Origin: Proteus myxofaciens ATCC 19692
Lineage (GTDB): Bacteria; Pseudomonadota; Gammaproteobacteria; Enterobacterales; Enterobacteriaceae
Direction of reading: 5' to 3'
Assembly: GCF_001654855.1 (NCBI RefSeq)
Contig: NZ_LXEN01000097.1
Coordinates: 1 to 64,000 of the forward strand
DNA: 64,000 nucleotides
In this document: positions 34,639-44,270 of the stretch, in pieces
Layout: each line of letters starts with the position of its first letter
Position numbering within the stretch: position 1 is the stretch's first letter
Notes under the pieces: model-generated
The model's input: only the letters and a program-made list of their open reading frames with translations
What the model was told of the DNA's origin: nothing
Database searches by the model: none
Program-made: the position numbers and the translations under genes

Positions 34639-35426
34639 TGTTATTTATCACCATATTAGCGGTGGGTGCAGTCATTGGTTTAATTATAAGTACAACAGGC
34701 GTCGGTGGTGGTGTTATTGTTTTACCTGTTTTGACGTATTTTTTTGGTATGAATGCGTTAATGGCTGTAGCAACGGCTAATTTATTATCTATGTTGATGA
34801 AAGTGACGTCCTCTTATATGCATTTTCGTCTTGGTAATATTCCTTTCAAAAGAGCCATGATAGTGTTAGGAATAATGCTACCAAGTACCTTTCTAGCAAG
34901 TCTTCTTGTTAACTATTTAGGTTCTCTTGCTGAATATCAACAACAAGTTGAATGGGGAATTAATGCTTTGGTCGTGGGTGCCATTATTTTTTCTCTTTAT
35001 CTTTTTGTACAACGAATGTTTTTCTCTTTACCTGCTGTTGAGACAAAAATAACAGAGCTAGCCCCTTTAAATATTAAAGCCTTATTATTACCTGCAATAG
35101 GTGCAGGTGTTGTTTTAGGTGCAACCGGCGTCGGTGGTGGTGTCGTTGTTTTACCTTTATTGCTTCGCTATGCCAACCTCTCTATTAAACAGGCTATTGG
35201 CACTTCTATTTTTACCACAACTTTATTGTCAGGTTCTTCTGCATTAGCCTATATGCAAGATGGCCATACAGATATTCATTTAGCACTTTTATTATTTTTA
35301 GGATCTTTAATTTCGATTCCTTTATCTAAATGGTTATTAGTCAGAATGCCTGATCGTGTTTTTCAATATGCAACATTACTCTTAATTATTTGCAGTGCAG
35401 TGATGATGTTAATTAGACTATTTTAA
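34638..35426 (+). CDS. TauE/SafE-family membrane transporter
   Basis: The 262 residues form about eight membrane helices with the repeated family motif TTGVGGGVIVLPVL (19-32) and ATGVGGGVVVLPLL in the second half. TauE/SafE proteins export sulfite, sulfoacetate or other organic anions. Its ATG overlaps the stop of the murR-like gene by one base, so it is co-transcribed with the mur genes. Inference: export of a MurNAc breakdown product such as D-lactate is conceivable but not shown. Confidence 0.85.
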   Translation: MLFITILAVGAVIGLIISTTGVGGGVIVLPVLTYFFGMNALMAVATANLLSMLMKVTSSYMHFRLGNIPFKRAMIVLGIMLPSTFLASLLVNYLGSLAEYQQQVEWGINALVVGAIIFSLYLFVQRMFFSLPAVETKITELAPLNIKALLLPAIGAGVVLGATGVGGGVVVLPLLLRYANLSIKQAIGTSIFTTTLLSGSSALAYMQDGHTDIHLALLLFLGSLISIPLSKWLLVRMPDRVFQYATLLLIICSAVMMLIRLF

Positions 35427-35678
35427 GCGTATGTTAGCCAATTTAATACCTTAACTTAATTGCTTATTTATCTCGTAAAATTGATACATGCCAGTTTTTT
35501 ATGCTGATTTAAGAAAAATTTTTTCTTTTGAACAAAAGTGATCAAGATCTCGTTTTTAACGCCAATAAAAAATAAATATAAAAAAAGGTTGTTAAATGAT
35601 GGAACTTATGGTTTTTTAAAGATAGAGAACTAGCAAACACAACATTAAATAATCACATAATAAATTGATAGGTAACCC
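35427..35678. other. Promoter region of the ilvBN leader
   Basis: About 250 bp between the TauE-like gene and the ivbL start. It should hold the ilvB promoter; no exact elements were resolved. Confidence 0.4.
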
Positions 35679-35777
35679 ATGTTAATGACTACTCTACTAC
35701 AAACTCTACGACTAACAGCGCTTGCCGCGTCTGTCGCTGTCGTACGTGTGGTGGTGGTCGTCGGCAAAACGCCGTAA
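35679..35777 (+). CDS. ivbL: ilvBN leader peptide
   Basis: The 32-residue peptide reads MLMTTLLQTLRLTALAASVA followed by VVRVVVVVGKTP. Its run of valines and leucines is the sensor of valyl- and leucyl-tRNA supply: ribosome stalling in this run prevents formation of the terminator downstream. It closely parallels E. coli IvbL (ending RVVVVVGNAP). GGTAACCC precedes the ATG. Together with the attenuator at 35803 it controls ilvBN. Confidence 0.9.
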   Translation: MLMTTLLQTLRLTALAASVAVVRVVVVVGKTP

Positions 35778-35802
35778 CGGGTCCGAATCAACACAGTTTC
35801 GC

Positions 35803-35837
35803 AACCCCGCCGGCGCACAAACCGGGCGGGGTTTTTT
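35803..35837 (+). terminator. Attenuator of the ilvBN operon
   Basis: AACCCCGCC (35803-35811) pairs with GGGCGGGGTT (35824-35833), followed by TTTTTT, 26 bp after the ivbL stop and about 50 bp before ilvB. The very GC-rich stem in AT-rich DNA, right after a Val/Leu-rich leader, is a textbook attenuator. Confidence 0.9.
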
Positions 35838-35885
35838 ATTGCGACCTGCCCATAGAGTCCGGCCTAAAATGAAGGACATAGAATA

Positions 35886-37580
35886 ATGGGTGCATCACAA
35901 GAGAATGCCATAGGAAGAACCTTTACAGGGGCACAATTAATCGTTTATTTATTAGAACGACAAGGTATTACCACTGTTGCTGGAATACCCGGTGGTGCTG
36001 CTCTTCCTCTTTATGACGCATTAAGCCAAAGTAAATCAATTCGCCATATTCTTACTCGCCATGAGCAAGGTGCTGGCTTTATTGCTCAAGGTATTGCAAG
36101 AGCGAATGGAAAACCCGCAGTATGTATCGCATCAAGTGGCCCTGGTGCAACAAATTTAGTCACTGCTATTGCTGATGCTAAATTAGATTCTATTCCACTG
36201 GTTTGTATTACAGGCCAAGTTTCTTCAGCGATGATTGGTACTGATGCTTTTCAGGAAGTTGATACGTATGGTATGTCTATTCCAATTACTAAACATAACT
36301 TTTTAGTACGTAATATTGCCGATTTACCTGATGTAATTTGTGATGCCTTTCGTATTGCAATGTCTGGTAGACCGGGACCTGTATGGGTTGATGTACCTAA
36401 AGATATTCAACAAGCGACAATAACTTTAGCGCAATTACCGTCTATTCCTAAGTGCGACCCTACACCTGCATTTAATACCGATTTGGTTATTCAAGCAGCG
36501 CAAATGATCAATCGAGCTAAAAATCCTGTTTTGTATTTAGGTGGCGGTATTATCAGCTCAAATGCATGTAGTGACGCTATTGAGTTAGCAGAGAAAAACC
36601 AACTGCCTACCACAATGACATTAATGGGATTAGGATTAATGCCACCTTCTCATCCATTATATTTAGGGATGTTGGGGATGCATGCTGCTCGCAGCACCAA
36701 TTTTATTTTAGAAGAAGCTGACTTATTAATCGTTATTGGTGCGCGATTTGATGATAGAGCTATAGGTAAAGCAGAAAAATTTTGTCCTAATGCAAAAATT
36801 ATTCATGTTGATATTGATAAAGCAGAGATAAGCAAGATCAAGCGCCCTGATATTGCCATTCATGCTGATGCAAAATCTGTTTTATCCTTATTACTGCCTT
36901 TAATTGATATTGCACAACGTAGTGAATGGATAGCGCGTGTAAATACGCTAAAGCAAGAATTTCCTTTGGAAATGAAAAACTCTGAAAATATTCTTAGCGG
37001 ATATGGAATTGTGCTGGCGGCTTCTCAATGTGTTGATGATAGCGCCATAATTACCACGGATGTTGGTCAGCATCAAATGTGGGTAGCACAAGCATACCCG
37101 CTGAATCGTCCTCGTCAGTGGTTAACATCAGGTGGTTTAGGCACTATGGGGTTTGGTTTACCTGCTGCGATTGGTGCGGCATTAGCAGAGCCTAATAAAA
37201 AAATTCTCTGCTTTTCTGGTGATGGTAGCATTATGATGAATATTCAAGAGTTAGCTACGGCAGCTGAGCATCAATTAGATATTAAGATTATTTTGATTAA
37301 TAATCAGGCATTAGGGTTGGTGCATCAACAGCAAACACTCTTTTTTGAAGAGCGCATTTATGCTGCTGCTTATCCCTATCAAACAGATTTTATTACAATT
37401 GCGAAAGGGTTTGGATTAGATACTTGTGATTTAAATAAAGCAACAGATCCTCAAGTTGCATTACAAGAGGCCATTACAAAACCAGGACCTTGCTTAATTC
37501 ACGTAATGATTGATACTCACGAAAAAGTATTTCCAATGGTCCCGCCGGGTGCGGCTAATATCGACATGATAGGAGCTTAA
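35886..37580 (+). CDS. ilvB: Acetohydroxyacid synthase I large subunit
   Basis: IlvB condenses two pyruvates, or pyruvate with 2-oxobutyrate, in valine, leucine and isoleucine synthesis. The 564-residue ThDP enzyme shows GIPGGAALPLYDAL, the catalytic-Glu segment RHEQGAGFIAQGIARANGKP, the ThDP/Mg motif GDGSIMMNIQELATAAEHQL and IINNQALGLV. It follows the ivbL leader and attenuator, and ilvN begins 3 bp after its stop. Confidence 0.95.
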   Translation: MGASQENAIGRTFTGAQLIVYLLERQGITTVAGIPGGAALPLYDALSQSKSIRHILTRHEQGAGFIAQGIARANGKPAVCIASSGPGATNLVTAIADAKLDSIPLVCITGQVSSAMIGTDAFQEVDTYGMSIPITKHNFLVRNIADLPDVICDAFRIAMSGRPGPVWVDVPKDIQQATITLAQLPSIPKCDPTPAFNTDLVIQAAQMINRAKNPVLYLGGGIISSNACSDAIELAEKNQLPTTMTLMGLGLMPPSHPLYLGMLGMHAARSTNFILEEADLLIVIGARFDDRAIGKAEKFCPNAKIIHVDIDKAEISKIKRPDIAIHADAKSVLSLLLPLIDIAQRSEWIARVNTLKQEFPLEMKNSENILSGYGIVLAASQCVDDSAIITTDVGQHQMWVAQAYPLNRPRQWLTSGGLGTMGFGLPAAIGAALAEPNKKILCFSGDGSIMMNIQELATAAEHQLDIKIILINNQALGLVHQQQTLFFEERIYAAAYPYQTDFITIAKGFGLDTCDLNKATDPQVALQEAITKPGPCLIHVMIDTHEKVFPMVPPGAANIDMIGA

Positions 37581-37583
37581 TCT

Positions 37584-37868
37584 ATGTCACTACAATCACA
37601 ACCTATCGCGCTGGAATTAATTGTTCGCAATCATCCTGGTGTCATGACACATATTTGTGGTCTTTTTGCTCGTCGCGCTTTTAACGTTGATGGCATTCTT
37701 TGTCTACCAATGAAAAATAGCGATAAAAGCCGTATTTGGCTATTAGTACAAAAAGATGAGCGCCTATTACAAATGGTGAGTCAGGTTGAAAAATTAGAAG
37801 ATGTAAAAGAAGTAAGATTTAGCGATGATTTACGTGTTTTTGAACAAATGGAAAGTTACTTAAATTAA
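37584..37868 (+). CDS. ilvN: Acetohydroxyacid synthase I small subunit
   Basis: The 94-residue ACT-domain protein ([40 protein letters not shown]) binds valine and regulates IlvB. It follows ilvB by 3 bp. Length matches the enterobacterial IlvN (96), shorter than IlvH. Confidence 0.94.
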   Translation: MSLQSQPIALELIVRNHPGVMTHICGLFARRAFNVDGILCLPMKNSDKSRIWLLVQKDERLLQMVSQVEKLEDVKEVRFSDDLRVFEQMESYLN

Positions 37869-37932
37869 TTTATTTATTACCGATTATTCTGGCTCACGAT
37901 TAAGTAAGATGAGCCAGAATATGAGCGGAAAA

Positions 37933-38829
37933 TTAATGATGGTTGTCTTCAAGATGTTCTCTATCTTCGCTTTCCATTTGCAATGTGATATGACTAATAT
38001 GGAATTTCTCGCGTAATAATTGCTCTATTTTTATTCTTAATGCCTCGCTATCAACTTGTGTATCATAAACAATATGGCCACTTAAAATTAATTTACTTTG
38101 AGTTAAAGCCCATAAATGTAAGTCATGAACGCTAATAACGTCTGGCGTATTGGTAATGGTATTATGAACATTCGTTAAATCAATGCCACGAGGTACACCC
38201 TCAAGTAGAATATTCAGACATTCTTTAAGCAATATCCATGTACGAGGAAAAACCATAAAACCAATTAAGACTGCAATAATAGAGTCAACAAGTTGCCACC
38301 CCGTTAACCAAATAATAAATGCGCCAACAATCACGCCAATAGAACCTATCATATCAGCCCATACTTCTAGATAAGCTCCTTTAACATTGAGGCTATCGTC
38401 TTTAGTACTTTTGAGCACTCTCATTGAAATAAGATTAACGATAAGACCAATTACTGCAATGGATAACATCCCTATAGATTGAATTTCAGCAGGGATAGAA
38501 AGACGTCGATAAGCTTCATATAAAATATAAAAAGCCACTGCGAGTAAAATAAAAGCATTCATAGTAGCCGCTAAAATTTCAAATCGAGCATATCCATAGG
38601 TTCTAAATAAGTCAGCGGCTTTTCTTCCTGCATGAATAGCAATCAACGCCAATAAAAGTGCGAAAGCATCTGTCATCATATGCATCGCATCGGAAATTAA
38701 AGCTAAACTCCCCGTTAAATAGCCACCAATAAATTCCACTAACATGAAAGAGCCTGTTAATGTTAATGCAATGAGTAAACGAGATGCAGGTAATGATTTA
38801 ATATCGCCGTGATTATGATCAGCTCCCAT
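37933..38829 (-). CDS. zitB: Zinc efflux transporter of the CDF family
   Basis: The 298-residue protein exports zinc from the cytoplasm in exchange for protons. Six membrane helices are visible, with the metal-site motifs SDAMHMMTDAFALLLALIAI (TM2, HxxxD) and WADMIGSIGVI (TM5), a His-rich N-terminus (HNHGD) and C-terminus (DREHLEDNHH), and the cytoplasmic domain. It resembles ZitB rather than FieF in its histidine tails and length. Convergent with ilvN. Confidence 0.87.
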   Translation of the reverse strand: MGADHNHGDIKSLPASRLLIALTLTGSFMLVEFIGGYLTGSLALISDAMHMMTDAFALLLALIAIHAGRKAADLFRTYGYARFEILAATMNAFILLAVAFYILYEAYRRLSIPAEIQSIGMLSIAVIGLIVNLISMRVLKSTKDDSLNVKGAYLEVWADMIGSIGVIVGAFIIWLTGWQLVDSIIAVLIGFMVFPRTWILLKECLNILLEGVPRGIDLTNVHNTITNTPDVISVHDLHLWALTQSKLILSGHIVYDTQVDSEALRIKIEQLLREKFHISHITLQMESEDREHLEDNHH

Positions 38830-38935
38830 TTGCTACTTCCTTTTTTATATCACCAATAAAAATTAATACTAAAAGCATAGTGTAAAAATATTGTAAAATG
38901 GAAAAGAAAAGAATATTGATAAAATTTTCAGAATG

Positions 38936-38991
38936 AAGGAATTAATATGAAGGAATTAATATAAAGGAATTAATATAAAGGAATTAATATA
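38936..38991. repeat. 14-bp tandem repeat, four copies
   Basis: The unit AAGGAATTAATATR occurs four times (38936, 38950, 38964, 38978) without spacers. It lies between the divergent ends of zitB's upstream region and the cupin regulator gene. The unit resembles a ribosome binding site plus AT, and is likely a slippage-prone microsatellite. Confidence 0.85.
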
Positions 38992-39116
38992 AAGAAAAAG
39001 AGTTTAAATTAAGATAAAAATCATATTTCAAGAGATAGGTAATCGCATTGCAATCATAGGATATTTAGCAATAAAAATGACAATGCGATACTACGAATTT
39101 ATGTAGTAGATAGGTC

Positions 39117-39695
39117 TTAAGGACGACGATGATAGTGTTGCTGATTAGGGCTAGACATAATTACGCTAGCACGTAAATGCCCTTCAACACAAATATAAGA
39201 GTGGGGAACGTTACCGTGGAATGCATAAAAGTCACCCGTTTCTAATAATACCGTCTCTTCATTTTCAAATCGCATCATCAACTTGCCTGAATAAACCATA
39301 ATATGTTCTTGAGTACCATCGACGTGAGCGGGGCTGTTAATAATAGCACCATGTTTCATTTCGATATGCCATATTTCAGTAATATTGCCAATACCAATAC
39401 GAAATTTAAATTCTTGAGCATAATCACCCACAATAGGCTTATGTCGTTCTAAACGGGGATATTCTTCTCGTGTAAAACTAAATAAATCACCTAAAGGAAA
39501 GCCAAGTGCAATCGCGATAGCTTCTAAAGTATCAATTCTAGGATTAGAGTCGCCAGATTCTAATTTTGATAATGCGGCTTTAGAAATACCGGATTTTCTT
39601 GATAACTCATTAAGTGACAGATTACGAGATTGACGTAACTGTTTTACTTTATTACCAAGGTATTCATTTGTTTTTTTAGGTGATTGTGGGTTCAT
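39117..39695 (-). CDS. XRE-cupin transcriptional regulator
   Basis: The 192-residue protein has an N-terminal helix-turn-helix (VKQLRQSRNLSLNELSRKSG, ISKAALSKLESGDSNPRI) and a C-terminal cupin (SPAHVDGTQEHIMVYSGKLM, ETGDFYAFHGNVPHSYICVE). Such regulators sense small metabolites, often sulfur or amino compounds. It is divergent from a TauE/SafE gene, its probable target. The effector is unknown. Confidence 0.88.
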   Translation of the reverse strand: MNPQSPKKTNEYLGNKVKQLRQSRNLSLNELSRKSGISKAALSKLESGDSNPRIDTLEAIAIALGFPLGDLFSFTREEYPRLERHKPIVGDYAQEFKFRIGIGNITEIWHIEMKHGAIINSPAHVDGTQEHIMVYSGKLMMRFENEETVLLETGDFYAFHGNVPHSYICVEGHLRASVIMSSPNQQHYHRRP

Positions 39696-39879
39696 TGCAA
39701 TTCAAGATATCGTTAGTTTAAAAGTGTTATTCTCGTTAGATAATAGCATTAAACAGCGATATGCGGAAAAATGAGATGCCATTTCTATCATATTTCATAA
39801 ATGTGCTATTCGTTTATGTGTGATTTTTAACAGTTAGGTTAATATCATTGTTGCGAATAGTAATTATTTAGGAATAGCT

Positions 39880-40626
39880 ATGGTTGAATTACTCTCTTGG
39901 ACTGAGTTAATTATTTGTCTGCTGACTCTTTTTTTTGCTTATATCATTTTTGGCATGGCAGGATTTGGCTCAGCATTAATAGCAGGCCCAGTATTAGCAA
40001 TTTATCTACCTTTACCTATGGTTGTACCATTGCTAGCGTTAATTGATTTAAGCGCCGCTATTGTCAATATGATTAGAGATGGTAAAAAAGCAGAGTTTAA
40101 AGAAATTCGTTACCTTATTCCGTTAATTATCACTGGTAGCCTTGTTGGGGCATTTGTTTTATTGACGACGCGCCCTGATATTCTTTCTCTACTATTAGGA
40201 TTATTTGCAGTTTTTTACGCCTTATATGCTCTATTTTGGCAAAAGAAATCTAGTCATTTCTCTCAATATCTTGTTTATCCTTTTGGGTTGATTGGTGGTG
40301 TATTTAGTGCACTATTTGGTAGTGGTGGTTTTTTGTATGCTATTTATTTATCAGGAAGAATTGAAGATAAAAATAGTTTTCGAGTAACTCAAACCACATT
40401 AATCGGTTTTAGTACACTAATTCGAGTTATCATTTTTTTATTTGTTGGAATTTACTGGCAACTAGATATTCTTCAACTTGCTATTGTTTTCTTGCCTGCT
40501 ATGTTTGCGGGTGTTTGGATTGGGCGAAATTTAACATTACGTATGTCTAAAGCGCGCTTTATGAATGTTATCTATACGATCGTTCTTATATCAGGTTCTT
40601 TACTGATTTATCGATATTTTTCTTAA
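39880..40626 (+). CDS. TauE/SafE-family membrane transporter
   Basis: The 248-residue protein has about eight membrane helices and the family pattern FGMAGFGSALIAGPVLAIYL (25-44) plus ALFGSGGFLYAIYLSGR in the second half. Anion export (sulfite-like) is the known theme of the family. It lies 184 bp from the divergent XRE-cupin gene, which likely controls it. It is only distantly similar to the other TauE-like gene at 34638. Confidence 0.82.
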   Translation: MVELLSWTELIICLLTLFFAYIIFGMAGFGSALIAGPVLAIYLPLPMVVPLLALIDLSAAIVNMIRDGKKAEFKEIRYLIPLIITGSLVGAFVLLTTRPDILSLLLGLFAVFYALYALFWQKKSSHFSQYLVYPFGLIGGVFSALFGSGGFLYAIYLSGRIEDKNSFRVTQTTLIGFSTLIRVIIFLFVGIYWQLDILQLAIVFLPAMFAGVWIGRNLTLRMSKARFMNVIYTIVLISGSLLIYRYFS

Positions 40627-40795
40627 AAAAACACATGATGAGATAAAGATTTTCTTTACATAAAAGATTATCTTTATTTCTAAGTCTTGCTGTTTAAAGC
40701 CTGTTTATCTTATCTATATCTTCTATAATGCATTTTACTTTTTTATTTACTATTCTTTTAAAGAGATTTCTGCATCCTTGTAGAAACAAAATGTT

Positions 40796-41983
40796 ATGTC
40801 ATATCAAAATTACCGCCAATCTGAAGTTTTTTCTATTACTACGATTACACTTAGCATTGGCGTTATCGGTATAGTTATTGGATTGACTATTCCAATTGTT
40901 GCATTACGTTTAAATGTAGCTGGAATTAATGGGACTATTATTGGATTAATTTCTGCCGCGCCTGCAATGGGAATGTTAATTGTTTCTCCATTTGCTCGCC
41001 ATATTGTGCAGTGGGTAGGTAAACGTCTTGCGATGTTATTTGCTACTATTATTTCGGCTTTGAGTTTAATTCCTTTAATGGGGTCATTATCTCTTGAGCT
41101 TCTTTTCCCTTTACGCTTATTAACGGGAATCGCGAGCGGTGTCATGATTTGTTTAGGTGAAACTTGGATAAATGAATTATCACCAGATAATAAACGAGGC
41201 CGAATTTTAGCCGTTTACACTACTGTGTTTACGATAAGCCAGTTGGTAGGCCCTTCCATTATTGCGATTTACGGGATTTCTGATAAAACACCTATTTTAT
41301 TGAGTATTTTTATTCATCTTATTTCTGTCATTCTCTTTTTAATGATGGATCAGAAAAAAGGCGATAAATTACCTAAAAATACGAAAGAGCCTAGTTTTTC
41401 GATTATATATTTTATAAAAGTGGCGCCTGCAATTTGTGGTGGTATTCTCTTTTTTGCTTTTTTTGATGGAACTGTATTATCGATGTTTCCAATTTATGGC
41501 TTAAATGTAGGGCATACAGAAGCAATTGCTGCAATGATGATAAGCGCTATTTTGGCAGGTGATGCCATTATGCAAATACCGTTTGGTTGGCTTGCTGACA
41601 ATATGAATAGAACACGTTTATATCGAATTTGTGGCGTTGTGACATTATTTGCCAGCTTGTTATTACCTATAACCATGCCTCATACTCTTTTAATATGGCC
41701 TTTATTATTAATCTTAGGTGCAACAGCGGGCGCTATTTATACCATTGCATTAGTACAAATAGGTCAATATTTTTCTGGTAATAATTTGATGGTCGCGAAT
41801 GCGTCTGCTGCGATGTTATGGGGAATAGGTAATCTTTCAGGCCCATTACTTTCAGGTGTATTATCTGAAGTATCACCATCTTTATTACCTTTTTTACTTG
41901 TAATAATGGTAGGGTTATTTTTAGTTTCCACAATGAACCGATTTAATGCCGGGATACAAACACAAGATAGCCACTCCTTATAA
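40796..41983 (+). CDS. Major facilitator superfamily transporter
   Basis: The 395-residue protein has twelve predicted membrane helices, an MFS loop 2-3 like signature (PFARHIVQWVGKRLAMLFAT) and a repeat in the second half (GWLADNMNRTRLYRICGVVT). GEXWINELSPDNKRGRILAV resembles the YcaD group of predicted transporters. Substrate unknown. The start lacks a strong ribosome binding site. Confidence 0.85.
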   Translation: MSYQNYRQSEVFSITTITLSIGVIGIVIGLTIPIVALRLNVAGINGTIIGLISAAPAMGMLIVSPFARHIVQWVGKRLAMLFATIISALSLIPLMGSLSLELLFPLRLLTGIASGVMICLGETWINELSPDNKRGRILAVYTTVFTISQLVGPSIIAIYGISDKTPILLSIFIHLISVILFLMMDQKKGDKLPKNTKEPSFSIIYFIKVAPAICGGILFFAFFDGTVLSMFPIYGLNVGHTEAIAAMMISAILAGDAIMQIPFGWLADNMNRTRLYRICGVVTLFASLLLPITMPHTLLIWPLLLILGATAGAIYTIALVQIGQYFSGNNLMVANASAAMLWGIGNLSGPLLSGVLSEVSPSLLPFLLVIMVGLFLVSTMNRFNAGIQTQDSHSL

Positions 41984-42633
41984 TTTATTTCGTCTTCTTA
42001 TCTCTCTATCGAATTTAAAAATATCGTAATAAGAAACTCAATATGTAATAAAACGATAGAGAGATTAATGTATTTAATCATTTGTTTCGGTTCTCTTTAT
42101 ACTCACTATTTGAGTTAATTTTTTATTTATATTTTATGATTATTAATCAATTAGTTATATCTGAAATAGGTAAATGCACTTAATTGCTGTTAACTTAAGA
42201 ATAATCTAGAAACATTAATGTTGAATGAGAAATAAGTTGCTAAAAGACGCAGAGATCTACTAACTTTATATTATTAGGTTGAATGTTTTTCAAACAATTA
42301 TATTGAATTCTGTATTTAAACGCCAAGCTAGGGAAAAATGAAAGATGTTATGTGGAATAATAAACATGATTAGTTATTAATATTTATTTATTAATATAAA
42401 GCTAAATGATGTGTATGTTTTATTCCTATAAAAATAACACTAATATAAACATAGAATTATGTGTATTTTCTCTTAAGAAAATAACTCAACATCAGATAAA
42501 TATAAAAAATATTGTTATGAGGAAAGTGGCTATCTACTTTCCTCTCTTTCTTTCGAAGAATTTCAGCATTTCTTTTTTGTCATTTTATTTACTAAAAAAC
42601 ATTTTTTCTCTTGATTCTTACCTATAAATCGCA
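41984..42633. other. AT-rich intergenic region upstream of ghxP
   Basis: About 650 bp without a convincing gene. A 73-codon frame at 42406-42627 has Lys/Asn/Phe-rich low-complexity composition and no ribosome binding site. The purine regulator boxes follow immediately. Confidence 0.4.
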
Positions 42634-42757
42634 AGATAATCGTTTGCGTCAAATTTTCTCACTTGATCCACACATAAAAACAATCGTTTGCTTTTTAGTT
42701 CCCTTTATGAAGTTTTCTCATTAAGGTGTAGTTTAATTTATACGTAATCGTTTTCGT
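42634..42757 (+). promoter_or_regulatory. Three PurR-like boxes upstream of ghxP
   Basis: ACGTAATCGTTTTCGT at 42742-42757 matches the PurR consensus ACGCAAACGTTTKCGT at 14 of 16 positions. Two weaker copies, AGATAATCGTTTGCGT (42634-42649) and AAACAATCGTTTGCTT (42678-42693), match at 12 of 16. They sit 40-165 bp before the ATG. Purine-responsive repression of a purine permease is sensible. Confidence 0.7.
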
Positions 42758-42796
42758 TTGGTGGAAGTGAATCGTTTTTTATGTTTGAGGAATGTA

Positions 42797-44143
42797 ATGT
42801 CTGCTAATCAATCGACAACAACAGGTAAGCTTGATGGCTATTTTAGACTGACAGCACGAGGAACAACAGTTCGCAAAGAAATGATCGCAGGTTTAACGAC
42901 ATTTCTTGCTATGGTCTATTCAGTCATCGTTGTTCCTAGCATGTTAGGACAAGCGGGTTTTCCACATACAGCTGTTTTTATTGCAACCTGTCTCGTTGCG
43001 GGTTTTGGCTCTTTATTAATGGGATTATGGGCAAACCTTCCCATGGCGATTGGTTGCGCAATTTCATTAACTGCATTTACCGCATTTAGTCTAGTATTAG
43101 GACAAAATATTTCAGTCCCTGTCGCACTAGGTGCTGTATTTTTGATGGGATGTTTATTTACGTTTTTTTCGTTAACAGGCATTCGTACTTGGATATTAAA
43201 AAATATACCAATAGGTATTGCACATGGTGCTGGTATTGGTATTGGGCTGTTTTTACTTCTTATTGCGGCTAATAGTGTTGGCTTAGTGATTAAAAATCCA
43301 GTTGCTGGTTTGCCAGTTGCAATGGGAGAATTCACCTCATTTTCTGTCTTGATGTCTTTAGGCGGATTAGCTGCTATTTTTGGCTTAGAAAAACGTAAAG
43401 TGCCGGGTGGCGTACTGTTGGTTATTATCGCTATTTCTATTATAGGGCTTATTTTTGATCCTAATGTGAAATATCAGGGCTTCTTTAAAATGCCTGAGTT
43501 AGGTGAAGATGGGCTTGCGTTATTTATGGCCATGGATATCAAAGGCGCTTTACAACCCATTGTATTACCTAGTGTATTAGCGCTAGTTATGACAGCTATT
43601 TTTGATGCTACAGGGACAATTCGTGCTGTGGCAGGGCAAGCAAATTTACTTGATAAACGTGGTCAGATTATTAACGGTGGTAAAGCATTAACCTCAGATT
43701 CTGTGAGCAGTATTTTTGCAGGTGTAATTGGTGCAGCACCTGCAGCTGTTTATGTCGAATCTGCAGCAGGTACAGCTGCTGGTGGTAAAACAGGATTAAC
43801 AGCGACTGTTGTGGGAATTTTATTCTTACTTATTCTTTTTTTATCACCTTTGTCTTATTTAGTTCCTGCTTATGCAACAGCTCCTGCATTAATGTATGTT
43901 GGCTTATTAATGCTAGGAAATGTGACTAAATTAGACTTTAGTGATTTTGTTGATGCTATGTCAGGTATGGTATGTGCTGTCTTTATTGTACTAACATGCA
44001 ATATTGTTACAGGAATTATGTTGGGATTTGGTTGTTTAGTCATTGGGCGCATCTTTGCAGGAGAATGGCGTAAACTCAATATAGGAACTGTGCTTATCAC
44101 TGTCGCGTTGGTGGCATTTTATGCCGGACACTGGGCTATTTGA
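42797..44143 (+). CDS. ghxP: Guanine/hypoxanthine permease (AzgA-type NCS2)
   Basis: The 448-residue proton-coupled permease takes up purine bases. It has the NCS2/AzgA pattern ([78 protein letters not shown]). It is very close in sequence and length to E. coli GhxP (YjcD, 449). In E. coli yjcE is the neighbour of yjcD; here a yjcE orthologue lies after one intervening gene. Start at ATG 42797 with GAGGA upstream; a TTG at 42758 is in the PurR box region and not used. Confidence 0.88.
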   Translation: MSANQSTTTGKLDGYFRLTARGTTVRKEMIAGLTTFLAMVYSVIVVPSMLGQAGFPHTAVFIATCLVAGFGSLLMGLWANLPMAIGCAISLTAFTAFSLVLGQNISVPVALGAVFLMGCLFTFFSLTGIRTWILKNIPIGIAHGAGIGIGLFLLLIAANSVGLVIKNPVAGLPVAMGEFTSFSVLMSLGGLAAIFGLEKRKVPGGVLLVIIAISIIGLIFDPNVKYQGFFKMPELGEDGLALFMAMDIKGALQPIVLPSVLALVMTAIFDATGTIRAVAGQANLLDKRGQIINGGKALTSDSVSSIFAGVIGAAPAAVYVESAAGTAAGGKTGLTATVVGILFLLILFLSPLSYLVPAYATAPALMYVGLLMLGNVTKLDFSDFVDAMSGMVCAVFIVLTCNIVTGIMLGFGCLVIGRIFAGEWRKLNIGTVLITVALVAFYAGHWAI

Positions 44144-44166
44144 TTTGAATAATCCAATTTAAACAC

Positions 44167-44199
44167 AAAAGGCGGAATATATTCTTATTCCGCCTTTTT
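44167..44199 (+). terminator. Terminator after ghxP
   Basis: AAAAGGCGGAATA (44167-44179) and TATTCCGCCTTTT (44186-44198) form a perfect 13-bp stem with a T-rich end; a strong intrinsic terminator. Confidence 0.9.
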
Positions 44200-44270
44200 G
44201 CTATTTATTTATCTAATTTTATTCGCTATTGTCGAAATTAAGACTAGTGATTAATTCTTTGGTAGAAGAT

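Noticed and set aside
35854-35866. GAGTCCGGCCT before ilvB, resembling the tRNA-Leu end
   Set aside because: Only 11 bases match, there is no CCA end and no mobile gene nearby; it lies in the ilvB leader, so chance is more likely than a second attachment site.
42406-42627. Plus-strand frame of 73 codons before ghxP
   Set aside because: Low-complexity Lys/Asn/Phe-rich translation typical of AT-rich noncoding DNA, no ribosome binding site.
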